Shown: positions 43,067-50,459 of the stretch, piece by piece
How the letters are laid out: every line of letters begins with the position of its first letter
Numbering within the stretch: the first letter of the stretch is position 1
Assembly (NCBI GenBank): GCA_947455205.1
Contig: CANGNF010000007.1
Span: forward strand, 1-64,000
Source: Acetobacteraceae bacterium
Lineage (GTDB): Bacteria; Pseudomonadota; Alphaproteobacteria; Acetobacterales; Acetobacteraceae
DNA: 64,000 bases
Direction of reading: 5' to 3'
The notes under the pieces: generated by a model
Databases searched by the model: none
What the model was told of the DNA's origin: nothing
The model's input: the letters and a program-made list of their open reading frames with translations, nothing else
Translations under genes and position numbers: made by a program

Positions 43067-43791
43067 CAGGAACGGGTGGCGACGGCCAGGACGGAGCCGC
43101 CGGCGGGAAAGGGAAGTCCAAGGCGGGCAAGGTGGCGCTCCAGTTCTGTCACGCCCAGCAGGGTGGCGTTCTGCCACGGCGGAAAGGCGGCAACATCCGA
43201 GCGATCCTCGGGCGCCGCTGCCATGATCTTGCGCTGCAGGACCATCAGCGGCAGCAGCAGGGCGTTCCAGTAGCGGGTCTTCACGGCAGTGAAGCCGGCG
43301 GCGCCCAGCAGGTCGCGGACCTGACCGGCGGTGAAGCGCCGGGCGTTGTGCACGCGGATGTCGTGCGCCGAATGCAGCCACATGAAGGCGGGCAGGTTCA
43401 GCACCAGCTTGCCGCCGGGTTCCAGCACACGTTGCATCTCCGCCAGGGCGGCGGCGGGTTCCACCGCGGCGTGGCACAGCACGTCCATGCTGGTCAGCGT
43501 GGCGAAGCTTGCGGCGGCGAAGGGCATGTCCAGCACGCTGCCGGTGGCGACCGGAAAGCCGGACTTGGCGGCGGCGCGGGCGGCGGCCTCGGGGTTGTAT
43601 TCCAGGCCCTCGGCGGCGGCATCGGGCCAACGTTCCCGCAGCCGGGCCAGGAAGCCGCCGGTGCCGCAGCCGGCATCCAGCAGCCGGCCGCGCGGCTGGC
43701 CTACCGCGTCCAGCACCCGGCGGTGCAGGGCACGATACCACCACATGCCGTCCTCGACGGCATCCATGAGTTGGTATTCGAGGGGTTCCAC
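43066..43791 (-). CDS. Class I SAM-dependent methyltransferase
   Basis: 241 aa. The N-terminal block EDGMWWYRALHRRVL is common in methyltransferases of polysaccharide/glycolipid clusters; motif I LLDAGCGTGGFL, then MDVLCHA and EPGGKLVLNLPAF. GTG at 43791 chosen (VEPLEYQLMDAVEDG); ATG 43767 possible. No sound coding extends far upstream: the frame is open to 44862 but is the shadow of the opposite-strand exporter. First gene of the methyltransferase-GT2-flippase unit. Confidence 0.8.
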   Translation of the reverse strand: MEPLEYQLMDAVEDGMWWYRALHRRVLDAVGQPRGRLLDAGCGTGGFLARLRERWPDAAAEGLEYNPEAAARAAAKSGFPVATGSVLDMPFAAASFATLTSMDVLCHAAVEPAAALAEMQRVLEPGGKLVLNLPAFMWLHSAHDIRVHNARRFTAGQVRDLLGAAGFTAVKTRYWNALLLPLMVLQRKIMAAAPEDRSDVAAFPPWQNATLLGVTELERHLARLGLPFPAGGSVLAVATRS

Positions 43792-43995
43792 ATCGCCGGT
43801 TTCGCACACGGGCCGGGGCCAAAACAAGGCAGCCATCGGCAACATCAGCGCGAGCGGCAAGCCGCCCCGGCGGCAGGGCATGGCAGACCCGGCGCGGCGG
43901 CGCTGTTCTCGGGCGCGGCCCGGGGGTAGCTTCGCGCCGCTATACCCAGGGGGGAAGATGCGCCAGCAGGTGGTGGGTTGCCGGCGGGGCAGGGC

Positions 43996-44913
43996 GTGAG
44001 CCAGGCTTCCGGCGAGGATGTGGCCCGCGGCCTGGTGCTGGTGGCGCTTGGCTATGGCGTGATTTCCTGCGCCGATGCCGCGGTGAAGTACGCCCTGCCG
44101 GAGATCGGCGCCGCCGCCGCCATGATCTGGCGCGGCGTGGTCGGGGCGGCGGTGGTGGCCGCCATCGCCCGCGGGCGCGGGCTGTGGCCGGTGAACTGGA
44201 AGCTGCTGCTGGCGCGCAGCCTGCTGCACACCACGGTTTCCGCCAGCTGGTACGTCGCCTGGGTGCGCGGGGTCGGCCTGGCCGACAGCTATGCGGTGGC
44301 GGCCGTTTCCCCCTTGCTGATGACGCTGCTGGCCATACCGATGCTGGGCGAGCGGGTGGGCTGGCGGCGCTGGGCCAGCACCCTGGCCGGCTTCGCCGGG
44401 GCCATGTTCATGCTGCGGCCGGGCGGCGACCTGTGGCGCTGGGAGACGGCGCTGCTGCTGGCGGCCACGGGCGCCATGGCGGTGACGCGGATCTGGACCC
44501 GCACCTTGAGCCGGACCGACACGCCGGTCGCGATCGCGCTGTGCCTGCTGCTGGCGCATATCCCCATGGGGCTGCTGCTGCTGAACGTGCCGGCGATGTG
44601 GCCGCCTTCCGGCCCGCCGCCGCTGATTCCCGGCTGGGGCACCGTGGCGGCGCTGCTGCTGTTCGGCGCCGCGAATGGGCTGGCGCATGTCCTGTTCGCG
44701 CGGGCCTTCGCGCTGGCGCCCATCGGGGTCATCGCACCGTTCGAGTATTCGCCGCTGATCTGGGGCACCATCATCGGCTACCTGATCTGGTCTGAGCTGC
44801 CGGCCTGGACCACGCTGGCCGGCGCCGCCGTGGTCATCGCCGCCGGCGTCTACAACCTGCACCGGGAACGGGTGCGCCGCATGCAGGCGCGCGCCGCGGC
44901 GCGGGTGGGCTGA
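43996..44913 (+). CDS. EamA-family (DMT) exporter
   Basis: 305 aa, ten helices in two halves (GYGVISCADAAVKYALPEIGAA, later GAANGLAHVLFARAFALAP). GTG at 43996 with GGGGCAGGGC upstream. Shares one base (TGATG) with a second EamA exporter, so the two may form a tandem pair, possibly a heteromeric exporter. Substrate unknown. Confidence 0.86.
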   Translation: MSQASGEDVARGLVLVALGYGVISCADAAVKYALPEIGAAAAMIWRGVVGAAVVAAIARGRGLWPVNWKLLLARSLLHTTVSASWYVAWVRGVGLADSYAVAAVSPLLMTLLAIPMLGERVGWRRWASTLAGFAGAMFMLRPGGDLWRWETALLLAATGAMAVTRIWTRTLSRTDTPVAIALCLLLAHIPMGLLLLNVPAMWPPSGPPPLIPGWGTVAALLLFGAANGLAHVLFARAFALAPIGVIAPFEYSPLIWGTIIGYLIWSELPAWTTLAGAAVVIAAGVYNLHRERVRRMQARAAARVG

Positions 44914-45818
44914 TGGCGCTGCGCCACGACGTCAAGCGCGGCGCGCTGTGCATGCTGGCGGCGCACCTGCTGTTCACGCTGATGTCGGCGGGGGTGAAGC
45001 AGCTTTCCGGCGACATTCCGGTGGTGGAGCTGATGTTCTTCCGCAGCGCCTTCGCGCTGCCGGTGGTGGCGCTGATCGTGGCGCGCTACGGCCGCTTCCA
45101 GGACATGAAGACCAAGCGGTTCAAGGGGCACTTCCTGCGCGCCTGCACCGGCACCATGGCGCAGGGCTGCAGCTTCTTCGCGCTGACCGCGCTGCCCCTG
45201 GCCGACCAGACGGTGCTTGGCTACACCACGCCGCTCTTCGTCACCATGCTGGCCATACCCTTTTTGGGCGAGAAGGTCGGCATCCACCGCTGGTCCGCGG
45301 TGCTGTTGGGCTTTGCCGGGGTGCTGGTCATCGCCATCGGCCAGGGTGCCGGCCATGCCACCGGGCCGCTGGCCATGTGGGGGCTGGCGGCGGCGGTGTC
45401 GCAGGGCTTCTTCTCGGCCTTCACCACGCTGCTGGTGCGCCAGCTTTCCGCCAGCGAAAGCAGCACCACCATCACCATGTGGCAGAGCCTGCTGATGACC
45501 AGCTTCACGCTGCTGGTGCTGCCCTTCATCTGGGTAACGCCGACGCTGGCGCAGCTGGGCCTGCTGGTGGCGATAGGCCTGGTCGGCGGCGTGGCGCAGG
45601 TGCTGTTGACGGAAGCCTATGCCAGCGCGCAGGTGTCCTCCCTCGGGCCGTATTCCTATTCCTCGATGATCTGGTCGGTCGGGCTGGGCTGGCTGATATG
45701 GGACGACCAGCCGACGATATGGATGCTGCTGGGGGCCGTGTTGATCGTGGCCGCCGGGCTGTACATCCTGCACCGCGAAATGGTGCGGCGGAACCGGGCG
45801 GCGGCGGCCCCGCGGTAA
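44913..45818 (+). CDS. EamA-family (DMT) exporter, second of a pair
   Basis: 301 aa with ten helices. GALCMLAAHLLFTLMSAGVK at the start and VAQVLLTEAYASAQVSSLGPY in the second half. Moderately similar to the exporter before it, suggesting an old duplication. Ends 74 bases before the MBL gene. Confidence 0.87.
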   Translation: MALRHDVKRGALCMLAAHLLFTLMSAGVKQLSGDIPVVELMFFRSAFALPVVALIVARYGRFQDMKTKRFKGHFLRACTGTMAQGCSFFALTALPLADQTVLGYTTPLFVTMLAIPFLGEKVGIHRWSAVLLGFAGVLVIAIGQGAGHATGPLAMWGLAAAVSQGFFSAFTTLLVRQLSASESSTTITMWQSLLMTSFTLLVLPFIWVTPTLAQLGLLVAIGLVGGVAQVLLTEAYASAQVSSLGPYSYSSMIWSVGLGWLIWDDQPTIWMLLGAVLIVAAGLYILHREMVRRNRAAAAPR

Positions 45819-45892
45819 GCTGATGCTGTGGTCCTGTTTTCCGGGTCGGTCCGCCTGTGCGCCGGCCCCAGGCATGTTCTGGGAGTGACGTG

Positions 45893-46786
45893 ATGGCGGT
45901 ACCCTTCCTGCGCGAAAGCGCGCCGGCACCCGGCGAGGTGGAGCAGACCACGCCCCTGGTGCGGCGCGTGGTGTGCAACAACCCCTCGGCCTTCACCTAC
46001 CGGGGCACCAACAGCTACATCGTCGGCCGCGGCCAGGTGGCGGTGATCGACCCCGGCCCGGTGGATGACGCCCACCTGGCGGCGCTGCTGGCGGCGACGG
46101 CGGGGGAGACCATCACGCATATCGTGGTGACCCACACGCACCGCGACCACTCGCCAGGCGCCGGGCCGCTGAAGGCCGCGACGGGGGCGACCACCTACGG
46201 CTTCGGCCCGCACATGACCCCGGCGGACCAGGGCGGCGAGGGCGGCGACCATTCCTTCCGGCCTGAGGTCACGGTGCCCGATGGCGGCGTGATCGAGGGC
46301 GCCGGCTGGAAGCTGCATGCCATCCACACCCCCGGCCATTGCGGCAACCACCTCTGCTTTGAGCTGGAGGGGCCGGAGGGGCCGACGGGGACGCTGTTCA
46401 CCGCCGACCATGTAATGAGCTGGTCCACCAGCGTGGTCAGCCCGCCCGATGGCGACATGACCCACTACATGAACAGCCTGGACAAGCTGCGGGCGCGGCA
46501 GGGGCGGGACAGCCTGTTCCTGCCCGGCCATGGCCCGCCGCTGCCGGAGCCGGCGCGCTTCGTGCAGAAGCTCTGGGACCACCGCGAGGAGCGCGAGCGC
46601 CGGGTGCTGGCGGCGCTGGACAAGGCCGGCACGGCGACGCCGCTGGAGTTGGTGCCTGTGGTCTATGGCCCGCTGGACCCGCGCCTGGTGGTGCCGGCCA
46701 GCCGCAGCCTGCTGAGCCACCTGATCAAGCTGGAGCAGGAGCGCGTGGTCACCCGCATGGGCGGCGAGAGCTGGCGCATGGCCTGA
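45893..46786 (+). CDS. MBL-fold metallo-hydrolase (LACTB2/hydroxyacylglutathione hydrolase-like)
   Basis: 297 aa. The zinc motif H81-T-H83-R-D85-H86 follows IVVT; further ligands are the His of HTPGHCG and the Asp of TADHVM, and the late His in PGHGPPL. Group resembles LACTB2-like MBL proteins with a C-terminal winged-helix (SRSLLSHLIKLEQERVV). May act on thioesters, lactones or RNA. Starts at ATG 45893. Confidence 0.88.
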   Translation: MAVPFLRESAPAPGEVEQTTPLVRRVVCNNPSAFTYRGTNSYIVGRGQVAVIDPGPVDDAHLAALLAATAGETITHIVVTHTHRDHSPGAGPLKAATGATTYGFGPHMTPADQGGEGGDHSFRPEVTVPDGGVIEGAGWKLHAIHTPGHCGNHLCFELEGPEGPTGTLFTADHVMSWSTSVVSPPDGDMTHYMNSLDKLRARQGRDSLFLPGHGPPLPEPARFVQKLWDHREERERRVLAALDKAGTATPLELVPVVYGPLDPRLVVPASRSLLSHLIKLEQERVVTRMGGESWRMA

Positions 46787-46803
46787 GGGGTTGATGGCGC
46801 GCC

Positions 46804-46829
46804 GGCGGGTTGCAACCACGGCAACCGCC
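46804..46829. other. Stem-loop after the MBL gene
   Basis: GGCGGGTTGC and GCAACCGCC pair with one bulged G around a 7-base loop (46814-46820), with GGTTTT some 20 bases later. Could be a weak terminator of the MBL gene or a leader structure for the next gene. Confidence 0.3.
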
Positions 46830-46867
46830 AGCCGTTCACCTGCCGGTTTTGGAGGCAAGGTGCGCCG

Positions 46868-47863
46868 ATGGTCCAGCAACCGGAGGCCGCGGCAGCGCGG
46901 CAGTTGATGGCGGCCGTGCCGGAAGGCTGGCTGTGGTTGGGCCGCGCCCGCCCTGGCACCGAACCCGGCGGTTGCCACATCCTGGCCCACCCCGAACATG
47001 GCTTGGCACTTGTGGATGTGGCGCCGGAGGCGACGCCTCGGGCGGAGGCGCGGCTACGGGCGGCCCTGCAGGCGGGAGGCTTCGCCTATGCGTTTTCCGG
47101 CATGCTGCCGGTGGTGCATGTGCGGGTGGAGCCGAGCGGCCTCAGCCTGGTGACCCCGTTGGTGCAGGGCGGCCTCGCGGCGCAGCCGGGCATCGGCATC
47201 ACCCGGCCGGGCTGGCCGCAGGCGCTGGCCAATGTGCTGGCCAACCGGCCGGATTGGAGCGACGCGGAGCCGGAAGCGGCGGCGCCGCGCGGCGGCTGGT
47301 ATCGGGCGGCGCGCTGGGGCGTGGCCGGGTTGGCCCTGGCCGCGACCTTTGTGGGCGGGCTGCTGCTGGGGGCGAATACCGTGGCGGTGCCGCTGGCGCC
47401 GACGATGCCGACCGCGGTGAGCGCCAGCCCTGCCTCCGGCCCGCCGCCGGCCTCGCCCCAGGCCACACCGCCGGAGTCACCGCCGGTACTTTCCCCGCTG
47501 CCGGGGATGCAGGCCGCCATCGCGCCGCCGGTGGGGCTGCCGGTTGGTGGAGCCCTGGCTGTGGGCGCACCGGGAGTCGGCACCTTGGCGCCCGCCCTGC
47601 CGGGCGAGTTCGGGGCCGCCGTGCCCGCCGCCCCGCTGCCGATGGAGCCGGCGGCGGCCGAGGCGCCCGCCGAGCCGTTGGCCGGCGAGGTGGCGGTGGC
47701 CGAGCCACCTCCGGCCCGGCCGCGTACGGCCTCAGCCCGGCGGAACCTGGAGATTGACCCCGGCTGCGCCGAGGCGGTGCTGCGCTACCAGCAGGGGCTG
47801 TCGCTCAGCTGGTCGGAGATGGCGCATGTCCGCAACGGCTGCCGCAGCGTGGTGCGGCGCTAA
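46868..47863 (+). CDS. Unrecognised single-pass membrane protein with Pro/Ala-rich linker
   Basis: 331 aa. Four regions: an N-terminal globular part (1-145) with GWLWLGRARPGTEPGGCHIL; one membrane helix (about 155-175, WGVAGLALAATFVGGLLLGA); a long Pro/Ala-rich stretch (175-290) of low complexity; and a short C-terminal domain framed by two Cys (DPGCAEAVLRYQQGLSLSWSE to NGC), of a type that would fit a disulfide-closed helical hairpin outside the membrane. GGAGG lies 12 bases upstream. Codon use is normal. No function assigned. Confidence 0.7.
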   Translation: MVQQPEAAAARQLMAAVPEGWLWLGRARPGTEPGGCHILAHPEHGLALVDVAPEATPRAEARLRAALQAGGFAYAFSGMLPVVHVRVEPSGLSLVTPLVQGGLAAQPGIGITRPGWPQALANVLANRPDWSDAEPEAAAPRGGWYRAARWGVAGLALAATFVGGLLLGANTVAVPLAPTMPTAVSASPASGPPPASPQATPPESPPVLSPLPGMQAAIAPPVGLPVGGALAVGAPGVGTLAPALPGEFGAAVPAAPLPMEPAAAEAPAEPLAGEVAVAEPPPARPRTASARRNLEIDPGCAEAVLRYQQGLSLSWSEMAHVRNGCRSVVRR

Positions 47864-47866
47864 ATT

Positions 47867-47923
47867 GGCTGACCCGCGCCGCAGGCGGCCACCAAGTGCC
47901 GGAGCAGCAGCGGGCGGTCAGCC
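47867..47923. terminator. Stem-loop between convergent genes
   Basis: GGCTGACC (47867-47874) pairs with GGTCAGCC (47916-47923) at the far ends of a 57-base span between the stops of the membrane protein (plus) and the Nudix gene (minus), with further pairing CGC/GCG inside. No T tract. Possible bidirectional terminator. Confidence 0.35.
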
Positions 47924-48592
47924 CGGCCGCGCGCGCCGCTCCCGCATCCGTGTGTCCTGGCGCTGGAAGACCACCAGCTCGCGCTCGTGCCGCTGGTGTT
48001 CCGGCGTTTCCAGCCAGCGCAGGAACTCCGCCATCACCCGGCCGGTGATGCCGGCCATATGGCCGGTGGCCAGGGCTTCCTGCACCGGGAAGTAGCGCAG
48101 CGTTTCCAATTCGCCGGAGCCGCGCAGCTCGCCATGGGTGGCCTCCGCTGGGGCTGCCAGGAAGCGCGCATGGAAGCGGATGTTGCGCGGCGGCGGGGTG
48201 ATGGCGCGGGTGATGTAGTGCAGGTGGTGCAGCGCCGGCAGCAGCAGGCCGCCGCGATACTCGCCCAGTACCAGGTTGGTTTCCTCATGCAGCTCGCGCA
48301 CCGCGGCGATGCCGAGCGCGCGGGCGCGGCCGGGCGTGGCCTTCTGCGCCAGGTGGCCCTGGGTTTCCGGCAGCAACTCGGTCAGGGAGGGGTGCTTGTG
48401 GTCGGTCGGGTCCACCCGGCCGCCCGGGAAGACCAGGGCGTTGGGCATGAAGCGGTGGCGGGCGTGGCGGACGCCCATCAGCACTTCCACGCCCTGGGGG
48501 CCGTGGCGGTACAGGATCAGGCTGGCCGCGTCGCGCGGGCGGGCGTTACTGGCGGGCGCGGTGGTGGCGGCCGGCGTCACATCATCAGGCAA
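47918..48592 (-). CDS. Nudix hydrolase
   Basis: 224 aa. N-terminal LILYRHGPQGVEVLMGVRHARHRFMP, GGRVDPTD and the core AAVRELHEETNLVLG are the Nudix elements; between G and REL lies a longer insert than the classical 23-residue box, as in NUDT19-like or CoA-diphosphatase relatives. It may hydrolyse acyl-CoA or another nucleoside diphosphate compound. TTG at 48592 overlaps the nitroreductase end by 8 bases; a GTG at 48580 is the alternative. In an operon with the nitroreductase. Confidence 0.8.
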   Translation of the reverse strand: MPDDVTPAATTAPASNARPRDAASLILYRHGPQGVEVLMGVRHARHRFMPNALVFPGGRVDPTDHKHPSLTELLPETQGHLAQKATPGRARALGIAAVRELHEETNLVLGEYRGGLLLPALHHLHYITRAITPPPRNIRFHARFLAAPAEATHGELRGSGELETLRYFPVQEALATGHMAGITGRVMAEFLRWLETPEHQRHERELVVFQRQDTRMRERRARPG

Positions 48593-49400
48593 GGTCGATG
48601 CCCCGCAGCTTCAGCCAGACCGAGAGGCCGAAGCGTTCCGGCACGGAAAGCTGGCGGGCGCTGTTCTCGCTCCAGACGCAGCCCTCGGCCTTGGGGCCAT
48701 AGACCTCCGGGTAGCGCGGCTTGGCCGGCGGGCGCAGCGCGTCATAGGCCGGCAGGGCGGCTTCCAGGCCACTGTCGTTGTAGCGTTCGCGGTGGACCAC
48801 CACGTTCTGCGGCAGGCGGGGGGAGGGTTCATTGCGCGCCACCGGCCAGCCCAGCGTCAGCCCGGCGACCGGGAAGACGCCCTTGGGCAGGCCCAGCATC
48901 GGGCCGATCTTTTCCACGTGGTTGCGGACGTAGCTGATCGGGCAGGTGCCCAGGCCGGCGCCCTCGGCGGCCAGGATGCAGTGGCCCATGGCCAGCGCGG
49001 CATCCGCCGTGGCGTTGATGAAGGTGTCCACGTTGTTGTTGGCGTGTTCGCGGCCATGGATGGCGGCCAAGCGCTGGCCGCGGCGGATGTCGCCGCAGAA
49101 CAGCAGCAGCACCGGCGCCTGCTTGATCCAGGGCATGGTGCCGATCCAGTCGGCGATGGCGGCGATCTTCGCGGGGTCCTGCAGCACCAGGATGGAATAT
49201 TGCTGCAGGTCCGACTTGGACGGGGCCGACTGCGCCGCCGCCAGGACGGTCTGCAGCAGCGGCTCCGGGATGGGTTCATCCCGGTAGCGGCGGGTGACGC
49301 GGCGGTCCAGCACCATGGCCAGGCCGGCGGGGATCTCCGCTGGCGGCTCGAAGGCCAGGTTGCCGTAGCGGGCGCGGATCAGGTCTGCTGGCGTGCTCAT
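48585..49400 (-). CDS. Nitroreductase-family FMN oxidoreductase
   Basis: 271 aa. VTRRYRDEPIPEPLLQTVLAAAQSAPSKSDLQQYSILV is the N-terminal flavin-binding signature; GLGTCPISYVRNHVEKIG is the later part. NAD(P)H-dependent reductase of nitro compounds, quinones or flavins, or a dehalogenase/BluB-like enzyme. The C-terminal segment LPQNVVVHRERYND is longer than minimal nitroreductases. ATG at 49400. Sits between the orphan Bug and Nudix genes. Confidence 0.85.
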   Translation of the reverse strand: MSTPADLIRARYGNLAFEPPAEIPAGLAMVLDRRVTRRYRDEPIPEPLLQTVLAAAQSAPSKSDLQQYSILVLQDPAKIAAIADWIGTMPWIKQAPVLLLFCGDIRRGQRLAAIHGREHANNNVDTFINATADAALAMGHCILAAEGAGLGTCPISYVRNHVEKIGPMLGLPKGVFPVAGLTLGWPVARNEPSPRLPQNVVVHRERYNDSGLEAALPAYDALRPPAKPRYPEVYGPKAEGCVWSENSARQLSVPERFGLSVWLKLRGIDLA

Positions 49401-49432
49401 GGTTGCCAGGGTGGCACCGCTGCGCGCCTTGC

Positions 49433-50410
49433 TCAATCCAGCTTGATGTTGGCGGTGCGGACCACCTCGGCGAACTGGGTCTTCTGCTGGCGCAGGAAGG
49501 CGGCGAAGCCCGGGGCGTCGTGGTACACCTGCTCGACGCCGAGCCGGGTGAACTGCTCGCGGACATCGGCCGAGCGCATGCCCGCCATCACCTCGCTGAG
49601 CCGGCGGACGATCGGCTCCGGCGTGCGGGCCGGCACCATCAGCCCGCCCCAGGCGCCGGCGTCGAAGCCTTCCAGCCCCGGCAACTGCGAGAAGGGCTGG
49701 ATTTCCGGCGCCAGGTAGGTGCCGCGGAGCAGGGAGCAGCCGAGCGCCTTCAACTGGCCCTGGCGCACCAGCGGCATGGTGGCCGCGAAGGTCTCGATGC
49801 AGTAGTCCACCGAGCCACCCATGACATTGGTCAGCGCCGGGATGCTGCCGGCGAAGGGCACGTGCACCACGTCCAGCCCGGCGCGGTTGTTGAACCAGGC
49901 GGCGATCATGTGGGCCGCCGCGCCGGTGCCGGAGGAGCCGAAGGTATACTTGCCCGGCTTGCTCTTCACCTCGCGGATGAAGCTGGCCATGTCCGCAGCC
50001 GGGAAGCCCGGCTTCATCACCAGCATGTAGGGCGAGTTGGTGGTCATCGCCACCGGCACCAGGTCGCGCTCCACATCGTAGGGGGTGCGCTGGACCAGCG
50101 GGCTGAAGGTGCAGGGGCCGGCCGAGGCGGCGAGCAGGGTGTAGCCATCCGGCGCGGCCTTGGCGGCGGCATCGGTGCCGATCTGCCCGCCGGCGCCGGC
50201 CCGATTCTCCGGCACCACGTTGACGCCCAGCGCCTCGCCGATCTTCTGCGCGTAGAGCCGGCCGACCAGGTCCGTCGCCTGGCCGGGCGGCCAGGGGATG
50301 ATGACGCGCATCGGGCGGTCCGGCCATTGGGCCTGGGCCAGCGCGCTGGTGGTGAGCGCGGGGCTGGCAAGCGCGGCCGCGGTGGCGGCCAGCAGGGTGC
50401 GGCGATGCAT
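49433..50410 (-). CDS. Bug/TctC-family periplasmic binding protein (orphan)
   Basis: 325 aa. Signal peptide HRRTLLAATAAALASP with cleavage near ALAQAQ, Bug signature WPDRPMRVIIPWPPGQATD, then VHVPFAGSIPALTNVMGG. Third receptor of this family in the window, again without TctAB genes. Co-oriented with nitroreductase-Nudix downstream and acyl-CoA synthetase upstream, so the ligand may be an organic acid activated by that synthetase (inference). Confidence 0.88.
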   Translation of the reverse strand: MHRRTLLAATAAALASPALTTSALAQAQWPDRPMRVIIPWPPGQATDLVGRLYAQKIGEALGVNVVPENRAGAGGQIGTDAAAKAAPDGYTLLAASAGPCTFSPLVQRTPYDVERDLVPVAMTTNSPYMLVMKPGFPAADMASFIREVKSKPGKYTFGSSGTGAAAHMIAAWFNNRAGLDVVHVPFAGSIPALTNVMGGSVDYCIETFAATMPLVRQGQLKALGCSLLRGTYLAPEIQPFSQLPGLEGFDAGAWGGLMVPARTPEPIVRRLSEVMAGMRSADVREQFTRLGVEQVYHDAPGFAAFLRQQKTQFAEVVRTANIKLD

Positions 50411-50459
50411 GACGTTGTCTCCCTTTGCCGCTCAGGCTAGCGCGGCGAAGGGCGACTTG

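Noticed and set aside
43792..43995. Divergent region before the methyltransferase and EamA exporter as a regulated promoter
   Set aside because: Apart from weak TATACC-like sequence near 43942 nothing resembling promoter elements or operators stood out.
43792..44862. N-terminal extension of the methyltransferase frame by about 350 codons
   Set aside because: It lies opposite the EamA exporter gene, is Gln/Arg/His-rich and lacks motifs; the methyltransferase homology begins at about 43791.
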